Assembly: GCF_008065375.1 (NCBI RefSeq)
Contig: NZ_VJYI01000030.1
Coordinates: 1 to 64,000, forward strand
Direction of reading: 5' to 3'
DNA length: 64,000 nt
DNA from: Nonomuraea sp. SYSU D8015
Lineage (GTDB): Bacteria; Actinomycetota; Actinomycetes; Streptosporangiales; Streptosporangiaceae
This document shows positions 33,393 through 40,975 of the stretch, piece by piece. A program made the translations under genes and the position numbers. The notes beneath the pieces are model-generated. The model was not told where the DNA came from, did not search any database, and saw only the letters and a program-made list of their open reading frames with translations. Each line of letters starts with the position of its first letter. The stretch's first letter is position 1.

Positions 33393-36300
33393 ATGCGCGT
33401 CTTACCTGCGGTCGCGACGGCCACCGCCCTCGCCACCCTCACAGCGGTCCTCACCGCACCCCCCACCTCCGCCTCCAGCACGACCTCCGCCCCCGCCACC
33501 ACCGCCGCGCTCGCCGAGATCTGGGACGACTACTGCCTCGGGCAGTGCTCCGACGTCCTCCCGCCCGGTCAGAACGGCAACGCCACCCTGGTCGAGGTCC
33601 TCGGCAACCAGGCGTTCGGCACGCTGCCCCCGCACAGCGGCGACCAGCTCGGCAAGTACGCCGGCCTGATCAACGCCTACACCGGCCTCACGGACGACCA
33701 GATCGAGAACTTCTTCAACGACGCCTCTTTCGGCGTCCCCGCCGGCCAGGTGGAGAGCACGATCACACCCCGCGCGGACGTCACGATCACCCGCGACAAG
33801 GCGACCGGCGTGCCGCATATCAAGGGCACGACCAGGGACGGCGCGATGTACGGGGCCGGTTTCGCCGGCGCCTGGGACCGGCTGTTCCTGATGGACCTCA
33901 TGCGCCACGTCGGCCGCGGCGACCTGACCACCTTCGCCGGCGGCGCCCAGGGCAACCGCGAGCTGGAGCAGAGCGTCTGGCGCAACTCTCCCTACACCGA
34001 GGCCGACTTCCGGGCCCAGCTCGACCGCCTGCGCGCGAGCGGCCCGCGCGGCGCCCAGCTCTACGCCGACGTCCAGAACTACGTCGCGGGCGTGAACGCC
34101 TACATCGACCGGTGCATGTCCCGGCGTGACTGCCCCGGCGAGTACGTGCTCACCGGCCACCTGGACTCCGTCACCAACGCCGGCGGCCCCAAGCACTTCG
34201 TGATCACCGACCTCATCGCCATCGCCGGCGTCATCGGCGGCCTGTTCGGCGGCGGTGGCGGCATGGAGATGCAGTCGGCGCTGGTACGGGCGGCCGCGCG
34301 CGCCAGATACGGCACCGCCGCCGGCGACCAGGTGTGGGAGGCGTTCCGCGGCCGCAACGACCCCGAGACCGTGCTGACCCTGCACGACGGGCAGAGCTTC
34401 CCCTGGGGGAACCCGCCCGCCGGCGCCACCGGCGTCGTGCTGCCCGACCCCGCGACGACCCGGCCGGTGAGCGTGGTCGAGGCGGCGACCGGCTCGGCGG
34501 TCACACCGGAGACCGAGGCCGAGGGCGTGCTGCCCGGGCTGCGCGTGGAGCCGGGGCAGGCGTCCATGTCCAACGCCGTGGTCGTCTCGGCGGCCAAGTC
34601 GGCCACCGGGCGTCCGATCGGCGTCTTCGGCCCGCAGACCGGCTATTTCGCGCCCCAGCTGCTGATGCTCCAGGAGATCGAGGCGCCCGGCATCAAGGCC
34701 CGCGGCGCCGCGTTCGCGGGGCTCAACATGTACGTCCTGCTCGGCCGGGGTCCCGACTACGCGTGGAGCGCCACGTCCAGCAACCAGGACATCTCCGACA
34801 CCTACGCGCTCACGCTGTGCGAGCCCGGAGGCGGCGCCCCGACCCCCGACTCCGCGCACTACCTGTTCCGCGGGCAGTGCGTCGCGATGGAGAAGCTGGA
34901 ACGCACCAACTCCTGGAAGCCCACCACCGCCGACAACACCCCCGCCGGCTCGTACAAGCTGGTCATCCACCGCACCAAGTACGGCCTGGTCACCTGGCGC
35001 GGCACCGTGAACGGCACGCCCGCCGCGTTCGCCACCCTGCGCTCGACCTACATGCGCGAGGCGGACTCCGCGATCGGCTTCATGATGTTCAACGAACCCG
35101 CGCAGATGGGCACCGCGGCCGACTTCATGACCTCCGCGTCGAACATCGCGTTCAACTTCAACTGGTTCTACGTCAACTCGGCCGACGCCGCCTACTTCCT
35201 GTCCGGGGACGTGCCGTCGCGCACGGCTGCCTCCGACCCGAACCTGCCGATGACGGCCGATCAGGCGCACGAGTGGCAGGGCTGGGACCCGGCGACGAAC
35301 GTCGCCGCGTACCTGCCGGTGGCCCAGCGTCCCAAGTCCGTGAACCAGGACTACTACGTGAGCTGGAACAACAAGCAGGTCAAGGACTTCGGCGCGGCGG
35401 ACGGCAACTTCAGCTTCTCCGCGGTTCACCGGGGCGACCTGCTGGACAAGCCGGTCAAGGCGGCGCTGTCCGGCGGCGGCAAGCTGGACCGCGCGGGCAC
35501 GGTGAAGATCGTCGCCGAGGCGGCGGTGACCGACCTGCGCGGCAAGGAGGTCCTGCCAGAGCTGCTCCGCGTGCTCGGCCCAGTGAACGGTACGGGGGAC
35601 GACCCGGCGCTGTCGTCCGCCGTCGCCAAGCTGTCGGCCTGGCGTCAGGCGGGCGCGCTGCGCAAGGAGACCACGCCGGGCGGCAAGGCGTACGCCCACG
35701 CCGACGCCATCCGCGTCATGGACGCCTGGTGGCCCAAGCTGGTCCGCGCCCAGTTCCGCCCCGGCCTCGGCGCCCAGCTCTACCAGGCCCTGGTGAGCGC
35801 CCTGCAGATCAACGAGTCGCCCTCCGGACACCAGGCGGGCGACGTGTCCTCCTACCCGGCCTCCGCCAACGGCGCCCAGCCGCACAAGGGATCCGCCCTG
35901 CAGTACGGCTGGTGGGGCTGGGTGGACAAGGACCTGCGCGCGGTGCTCGGCGACCCGGTGGCCGGGGCGCTCCCGCGACGCTACTGCGGTGACGGGACCG
36001 TCGCCGGGTGCCGGCAGGTGCTGCTCGCCAGCCTCGCCGAGGCGCTGGCCGAGCCGGCGGCGACCACGTACCCGGGCGACGACGTGTGCGCGGCGGGCGA
36101 CCAGTGGTGCGCCGACACGATCCGGCAGGCCCCGCTCGGCGGGATCAAGCACGCGTTGATCTCCTGGCAGAACCGGCCGACCTACCACCAGGTCGTCTCG
36201 TTCCCCGCACGGCGCGGCGACGACGTGGCGAACCTGGCGCGCGGCCGTACGGTGACCGCGTCGAGCACCGAGGGCTCGCTGTCGGGCGCCCGGGCCGTCG

Positions 36301-36611
36301 ACGGCGACCTGAGCACCCGCTGGGGCAGCGCGCACGGCGACAACCAGTGGATCCGTGTGGACCTGGGCTCCGTGCGGCGCGTCGGCAGGGTGATCCTGCG
36401 TTGGGAGGCGGCCTACGGCAAGGGCTACCGGATCGAGGTGTCGAACGACGGCGCATCCTGGTCGACCGTGCACACCGCCACGGCGGGGGACGGAGGCGTC
36501 GACAACGTCACCTTCCCGGCGGTCAACGCCCGCCACGTCAGGATGAGCGGCGTCCAGCGTGGCACCCAATGGGGCTACTCGCTGTGGGAGTTCGGGGTGT
36601 ACGGCCACTGA
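33393..36611 (+). CDS. Secreted penicillin-acylase-family Ntn hydrolase with C-terminal F5/8 type C domain
   Basis: With ATG at 33393 the protein has 1072 residues. A signal peptide (about 1-28) is followed by an alpha-chain region beginning near DVTITRDKATGVPHI, a spacer, and the predicted autocatalytic site at Ser393 (MSNAVVVSAAKS, then GVFGPQTGYFAP), which becomes the N-terminal nucleophile of the beta chain. From about residue 946 (NLARGRTVTASST to LWEFGVYG) there is a discoidin domain, expected to bind glycans. The family hydrolyses amide bonds of penicillins, acyl-homoserine lactones or lipopeptides; substrate unknown. GGAGAGG precedes the start. Confidence 0.85.
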   Translation: MRVLPAVATATALATLTAVLTAPPTSASSTTSAPATTAALAEIWDDYCLGQCSDVLPPGQNGNATLVEVLGNQAFGTLPPHSGDQLGKYAGLINAYTGLTDDQIENFFNDASFGVPAGQVESTITPRADVTITRDKATGVPHIKGTTRDGAMYGAGFAGAWDRLFLMDLMRHVGRGDLTTFAGGAQGNRELEQSVWRNSPYTEADFRAQLDRLRASGPRGAQLYADVQNYVAGVNAYIDRCMSRRDCPGEYVLTGHLDSVTNAGGPKHFVITDLIAIAGVIGGLFGGGGGMEMQSALVRAAARARYGTAAGDQVWEAFRGRNDPETVLTLHDGQSFPWGNPPAGATGVVLPDPATTRPVSVVEAATGSAVTPETEAEGVLPGLRVEPGQASMSNAVVVSAAKSATGRPIGVFGPQTGYFAPQLLMLQEIEAPGIKARGAAFAGLNMYVLLGRGPDYAWSATSSNQDISDTYALTLCEPGGGAPTPDSAHYLFRGQCVAMEKLERTNSWKPTTADNTPAGSYKLVIHRTKYGLVTWRGTVNGTPAAFATLRSTYMREADSAIGFMMFNEPAQMGTAADFMTSASNIAFNFNWFYVNSADAAYFLSGDVPSRTAASDPNLPMTADQAHEWQGWDPATNVAAYLPVAQRPKSVNQDYYVSWNNKQVKDFGAADGNFSFSAVHRGDLLDKPVKAALSGGGKLDRAGTVKIVAEAAVTDLRGKEVLPELLRVLGPVNGTGDDPALSSAVAKLSAWRQAGALRKETTPGGKAYAHADAIRVMDAWWPKLVRAQFRPGLGAQLYQALVSALQINESPSGHQAGDVSSYPASANGAQPHKGSALQYGWWGWVDKDLRAVLGDPVAGALPRRYCGDGTVAGCRQVLLASLAEALAEPAATTYPGDDVCAAGDQWCADTIRQAPLGGIKHALISWQNRPTYHQVVSFPARRGDDVANLARGRTVTASSTEGSLSGARAVDGDLSTRWGSAHGDNQWIRVDLGSVRRVGRVILRWEAAYGKGYRIEVSNDGASWSTVHTATAGDGGVDNVTFPAVNARHVRMSGVQRGTQWGYSLWEFGVYGH

Positions 36612-36627
36612 CGCCGGACGACGCGGG

Positions 36628-36647
36628 CGCCCTCCCTCTCGAGGGCG
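36628..36647 (+). terminator. Hairpin after the acylase gene
   Basis: CGCCCTC (36628-36634) pairs with GAGGGCG (36641-36647) across a 6-base loop, 17 bases after the acylase stop. No T-run follows. Confidence 0.45.
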
Positions 36648-36739
36648 GGCGCCGGCATGGAGGGGCCCGGAATAGAGCGCGGGAAAGCGCTGTTCACGCC
36701 ATCAAGTTCAAATTCGAACTTCTGGCGAAAGGGATCGTC

Positions 36740-36892
36740 ATGGAAATCGCCTTCATGCTCGTCATGAGCCTCCTCGTCGGCAGCATCCTCACCGGTGCGA
36801 CGGCCTTCCTCGTGCTGAGCGGCATCAGGGACCGGCAGTGGCCGGTGCTCCGGCGCCGCCGCGTCGTCTACCGCGGCTTCCTGCCCCGCTGA
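36740..36892 (+). CDS. Small single-span membrane protein
   Basis: A 50-residue ORF with ATG at 36740. It has a hydrophobic N-terminal helix (AFMLVMSLLVGSILTGATAF) and an Arg-rich cytoplasmic tail (RRRRVVYRGF). A GAAAGGG lies upstream. Preceding DNA (36700-36735) is AT-rich for this window and may be its own promoter. Function unknown. Confidence 0.5.
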   Translation: MEIAFMLVMSLLVGSILTGATAFLVLSGIRDRQWPVLRRRRVVYRGFLPR

Positions 36893-36902
36893 CCACCGGC
36901 GA

Positions 36903-38801
36903 TCAGGCGGGGAAGAGCCGGCTCTTCCAGGCGGCGAGTTCGCCGGCGGCCGCCGTCAGCTGGGCGGGGGTGACGGCGGGGCCGGTGGCCGCGTCGACCA
37001 CCAGGGTGACGTGGACGGTGCCCGGCGCGGCGCCGGAGGGGTTCAGCAGCAGGCGGCGGGCCGAGGTCGAGCCGGTCTCCGTCGCGATCGCCGCGGGTCC
37101 GGAGGAGGGCAGGCCCACGCGCGTGGCCACGTCGCCGGCCACGACGGTGCCGGCGGCGGTGAAGGACGCCGGCAGGTGCAGCTCGGTCGGGGCGCTCGGG
37201 GCCGTGGCGGGTTCACGCCAGACCACGACGCCGAAGCGCCGGTCCTTGACGAGGGAGGCGAGGTTCGGCATGGAGGACGGGACGGTCAGCCAGGCCTGCT
37301 GCTGCCCGACGCCGCCGTAGCCGGACCGGGCGAGGTCCTCGTAGGCGAAGGCCAGCAGGTCGCCGGCGACCGCGGACGGGTAGAGGCGGTCCAGCACCGA
37401 CCGGTCCAGGCGGGTGCTCACGACGCCCGACGCGTCGGCGGCGACCACGGAGAAGTCCTCGTCGTTCCAGGCGTCACCCTCGGTGCGCACCTTGGCGGGG
37501 TTGCGGTTCATCAGCTCGTGGTGCCGGCCGCTGTAGACGTCCCAGTGCCACTGGGTGGAGGACAGCACGTCTCCGCCGGCGGCGGCGTCCTGCCACCAGT
37601 TCTTCCCGGGCACCCCGGAGTCCATGGCCTGGTACATGGCGCGCACCATCCACGGCGTGCGGTCGCTGCCGTTCCCCGACAGCTTGTGGCCGAACTCCGA
37701 GACGAAGGGCGCGGTGGCCAGGGCGCGGGCCCGGTCGCGGATCTCGTTCATCGCCGCGTCGTACACGCCGTCCGAGGCCGGTGACGGGTCGATGGTCATG
37801 CGGGCGCCGTCGTAGAAGTGGCTGTTGAAGACGTACCGGGTGCCGAGGGCGCCGACCGTGGCGAGGCCGCCCTCCTCGAAGAAGCCGGTGTTCCAGAAAA
37901 CCAAAGGCTCCACGAAGGCCGGCTTGGACGCCCACCCGGCGGCGTCCATGGCCGCACGGAAGCGCTGGTAGAAGGGCATCAGGTAGGTCTTCTCCCACTC
38001 CAGGCCGCTCTGTCCGGAAAGGCCGCCGTCGAAAGGTTCGTTGAAGGGGTCGAAGCCGATGACGGAGGCGAACTCCTCCGCCGACAGCCGCTGCTTGATA
38101 TGCCTCATGGCGGCCGTCGCCTGCTGCAGGAACGCGTCCTGGACGCCGACCTCGCCCGCGGCCGTGCTGATGCGCCGGTTGCGCCAGAAGTCGTAGGCGG
38201 CCCGGCGGACCGCCTCGTTGGTCTGCATGTTCTGCCCCCACAGGAAGCAGATGCCGCACGACTCCCTGGGGTAGTTCCCGGCTTTGACCACCCATTCCGG
38301 GGCGCCGTCCCCGGTGTACCAGCTGTCCTGGTGGAACAGGTACGAGGAGTACAGGTCCTGGTGATAGTCCACCAGGACGCGGATGCCCCGGCTGGTGAAC
38401 GCGCGGATCTGCTCGACCGCCCTGTCGAGGTAGGCGTGGTCGACGGTCGACGGGGACGGCTGGACGCCCTCCCAGCTGATGAGGAACCGGATCACGTTCG
38501 CGCCGGTGAGGTCGCGCATGGCCTGGGCCGAGCGCGCGGCGTCGGTGCTGCTGCGGAACGGCAGCAGGGAGTTCTCGTACAGCTTGGTGCTTCCGGAGAC
38601 GTTGAACCCGCGCAGCGTCACCTCCCTGCCGTGGCCGTCGCGGAAGACCCAGCTCCGCTGCTTGGCCGTGACGGTCAGCGGGGTCGGGGCCGTGGGCGCG
38701 GCCGCGGCGTCATGGGCGTTGCCGGAGACCAGGCAGAGCGCCAGGACGGTTGCCAGAGCGGGGGCGGCCAGGCGCGCCGCACGGGACGACACTGCTCGCA
38801 T
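36903..38801 (-). CDS. Secreted GH5 enzyme, endoglycoceramidase-like
   Basis: A 632-residue protein with signal peptide (about 1-34). The catalytic (beta/alpha)8 domain spans about 55-440: RGFNVSGSTK, ISWEGVQPS, VLVDYHQDLYSSY, FDPFNEPFDG (acid/base Glu) and FVSEFGHK (nucleophile Glu), as in GH5 endoglycoceramidases and endo-beta-galactosylceramidases. A C-terminal beta-sandwich of about 170 residues follows. Likely cleaves the glycan from glycolipids or related glycosides. It converges on the small membrane protein gene. Confidence 0.75.
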   Translation of the reverse strand: MRAVSSRAARLAAPALATVLALCLVSGNAHDAAAAPTAPTPLTVTAKQRSWVFRDGHGREVTLRGFNVSGSTKLYENSLLPFRSSTDAARSAQAMRDLTGANVIRFLISWEGVQPSPSTVDHAYLDRAVEQIRAFTSRGIRVLVDYHQDLYSSYLFHQDSWYTGDGAPEWVVKAGNYPRESCGICFLWGQNMQTNEAVRRAAYDFWRNRRISTAAGEVGVQDAFLQQATAAMRHIKQRLSAEEFASVIGFDPFNEPFDGGLSGQSGLEWEKTYLMPFYQRFRAAMDAAGWASKPAFVEPLVFWNTGFFEEGGLATVGALGTRYVFNSHFYDGARMTIDPSPASDGVYDAAMNEIRDRARALATAPFVSEFGHKLSGNGSDRTPWMVRAMYQAMDSGVPGKNWWQDAAAGGDVLSSTQWHWDVYSGRHHELMNRNPAKVRTEGDAWNDEDFSVVAADASGVVSTRLDRSVLDRLYPSAVAGDLLAFAYEDLARSGYGGVGQQQAWLTVPSSMPNLASLVKDRRFGVVVWREPATAPSAPTELHLPASFTAAGTVVAGDVATRVGLPSSGPAAIATETGSTSARRLLLNPSGAAPGTVHVTLVVDAATGPAVTPAQLTAAAGELAAWKSRLFPA

Positions 38802-38943
38802 AACCGGAGAATAGAGCCCGGCTCATGTTTTGCAAGTGGCAAGGACGGCCAAGATCGCCGGGGCCGGAAAATCGCTCGCTCGTCCGTACCCCTTGCGGCA
38901 GCATGGTCACGGTGGGTGTCGGCATCCGGGAAGGCGGGTGGTC

Positions 38944-40779
38944 GTGCTTCTGTCACGGGAAAACTCCGGAGACGGTTCATCTGTACGAAAATCGGCGGTT
39001 CTGCTCGCACTGCGCTACTACTGCGGCGAGGTGAGGCGCCAATGGCGGGTCGCGGTGCCGGCGCTGACGATGCCGGCGCTGGGCAACATCTGCCTGTTCT
39101 ACCTGGCGCCGCTGGCGGTGGCCGGGCTCGTGGGACATCTGGCCGGCGGCGGTGACGGCTCCCTCACCGCGCTCCTGCCCTACGTGCTCGGCTTCGGGGC
39201 GTTGCTGCTGGCGGGCGAGGCGCTGTGGCGGATCGGGCTCCACTTCCTCAACCGCACGGACGCCCGGGGCATCGAGCGGCTCGGCGTGGTGGGCATGGAC
39301 GAGCTGCTGACCAAGGACGCCGCGTTCTTCCATGACAACTTCGCCGGTTCGCTGACCAAACGGGTGCTGGGATTCTCCGGCAGGTTCGAGGAGTTCTTCG
39401 ACACCCTCACCTTCTCGATCATGGCCAAGCTGGTGCCGCTGGCCTTCGCCTCGGTGGTGCTGTGGCGCTACGACCCGTTGCTGGTCCTCGTCCTCCTGGG
39501 CCTCATCGTGGTCACCGGCGTGCTCGTCGCCCCGCTCATCCGCCGTCGCCAGGCGCTGGTCGACGAACGCGAGGCCGCGAAGGTGCTGGTGTCGGGCCAC
39601 GTCGCCGACGTGCTGTCCAACATGGACACGGTCCGCGCCTTCGCCGCCGAGGACCGCGAAGCCGCCGAGCACCGGGCGAGGGTCGCCGAGCAGAGCAGGC
39701 TGTCCCTGCGGTCGTGGGACTACGGCAACCTCCGGGTGGACACCGTCGTCGCCCCGATGTCGGTCCTGACCAGTGCCGTGGGCCTGCTCCTCGCCGTGGC
39801 GCTGCGAGGCGGTCTGGGCGTGGAGGCCATCGTGGTCACCTTCACCTACTACTCGAACACGATCAGCATCATGTTCGAGTTCAACCAGATATACCGGCGC
39901 ATGGAGAGCGTGCTCACCGAGGCCGCCCAGTTCACCGAGTTGCTCCTCGTGCCGCCGACCGTGGTCGATCCTCCCGACCCTCAGCCGCTGCGCCCGGCCG
40001 ACGCCGGCGTGCGCTTCGAGCGGGTGAGGTTCGCCTACGCCGACGGCCCGCCCCTGTTCGAGGGCCTCGACCTCGACATCCCCAGCGGCACCAAGATCGG
40101 CCTGGTCGGCCAGTCCGGCGGCGGCAAGAGCACCCTCACCCGGCTGCTGCTGCGCCTCATGGACATCGACGGGGGCCGGATCCTGATCGGCGGCCAGGAC
40201 ATCAGCCGGCTGTGCCAGGCCGACCTGCGCAGCCTCATCGCCTACGTCCCGCAGGAACCCGCCATGTTCCACCGGTCCGTACGCGACAACATCGCCTTCG
40301 CCCGGCCGGGCGCCACGGACGCCGAGATCCTCCAGGCGGCGCGGGCGGCGCACGTCACGGAGTTCGCCGAGTCCCTGCCGGACGGATTCGACACCTTGGT
40401 GGGCGAACGCGGCGTCAAGCTCTCCGGCGGACAGCGGCAACGCATCGCCCTCGCCCGCGCCATCCTGCGCGACGCCCCGATCCTGCTGCTGGATGAGGCG
40501 ACCAGCGCCCTCGACTCCGAAAGCGAGATCCTCGTCCAGGAAGCGTTGTGGCGGCTGATGCAGGACCGCACCGCCCTCGTGGTCGCCCACCGCCTGAGCA
40601 CCGTCGTCCGCATGGACCGCCTCGTCGTGCTCAACCGGGGGCGCATCGTGGAGCAGGGCACCCACGGCGAGCTGCTCCGGGCCGAAGGCCCCTACGCCCG
40701 GCTCTGGCGCCACCAGTCCGGCGGCTTCCTGGTCGACGACGACACCGTCGACGACGCCCCGGACGTGCTGCACCGCTGA
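38944..40779 (+). CDS. ABC exporter, fused membrane and ATPase domains
   Basis: From GTG at 38944 (GGAAGG nine bases before) the protein has 611 residues: six-helix export domain (about 15-340) and ATPase domain (about 375-590) with Walker A GQSGGGKST, signature LSGGQRQRIALARA and Walker B ILLLDEATSALD. A GTG at 38938 is an alternative start. It should work as a homodimer or with a partner; substrate unknown. No partner gene is adjacent. Confidence 0.85.
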   Translation: MLLSRENSGDGSSVRKSAVLLALRYYCGEVRRQWRVAVPALTMPALGNICLFYLAPLAVAGLVGHLAGGGDGSLTALLPYVLGFGALLLAGEALWRIGLHFLNRTDARGIERLGVVGMDELLTKDAAFFHDNFAGSLTKRVLGFSGRFEEFFDTLTFSIMAKLVPLAFASVVLWRYDPLLVLVLLGLIVVTGVLVAPLIRRRQALVDEREAAKVLVSGHVADVLSNMDTVRAFAAEDREAAEHRARVAEQSRLSLRSWDYGNLRVDTVVAPMSVLTSAVGLLLAVALRGGLGVEAIVVTFTYYSNTISIMFEFNQIYRRMESVLTEAAQFTELLLVPPTVVDPPDPQPLRPADAGVRFERVRFAYADGPPLFEGLDLDIPSGTKIGLVGQSGGGKSTLTRLLLRLMDIDGGRILIGGQDISRLCQADLRSLIAYVPQEPAMFHRSVRDNIAFARPGATDAEILQAARAAHVTEFAESLPDGFDTLVGERGVKLSGGQRQRIALARAILRDAPILLLDEATSALDSESEILVQEALWRLMQDRTALVVAHRLSTVVRMDRLVVLNRGRIVEQGTHGELLRAEGPYARLWRHQSGGFLVDDDTVDDAPDVLHR

Positions 40780-40839
40780 CGGCGCGGGTGGACGCCGTGG
40801 CGCCCGCCCCCGCCGGTGGCCGTCGCCTGCATCCGGCCC

Positions 40840-40858
40840 GGCCTGCCAGGCCCGTTTT
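40840..40858 (+). terminator. Short hairpin with T-run after the ABC exporter
   Basis: GGCCT (40840-40844) and AGGCC (40848-40852) around GCC, then CCG and TTTT at 40855-40858. Weak stem but with a T-tract, rare in this window. Confidence 0.35.
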
Positions 40859-40886
40859 CCGCAGGCGCCATTTCGTCGCGCTCAGC

Positions 40887-40930
40887 GCGCCCGGTGCCCT
40901 TCGGCGTCATCTCCGGAAGGGACCGGGCGC
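40887..40930. terminator. Long hairpin between convergent genes (bidirectional terminator)
   Basis: Left arm GCGCCCGGTGCCCTTC (40887-40902) pairs with right arm GAAGGGACCGGGCGC (40916-40930), 15 bp with one bulged G, loop of 13. It sits between the ends of the ABC exporter and the beta-helix operon, and would stop transcription from both sides. Confidence 0.6.
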
Positions 40931-40975
40931 GGCGGAAAAGAACGGGTGAGCCGTGGCGACGTGTGGAAGACCAGG

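Noticed and set aside
33402..36608. A 1068-codon open frame on the minus strand, antisense to the acylase gene
   Set aside because: Its translation is a His/Val/Gly/Arg-rich string with no domain, as GC-rich antisense frames give; the plus-strand frame has clear acylase and discoidin motifs.
38944..40779. ABC exporter as the transporter of the lanthipeptide at 13266
   Set aside because: It lies 25 kb away with unrelated genes between, so there is no contextual support.
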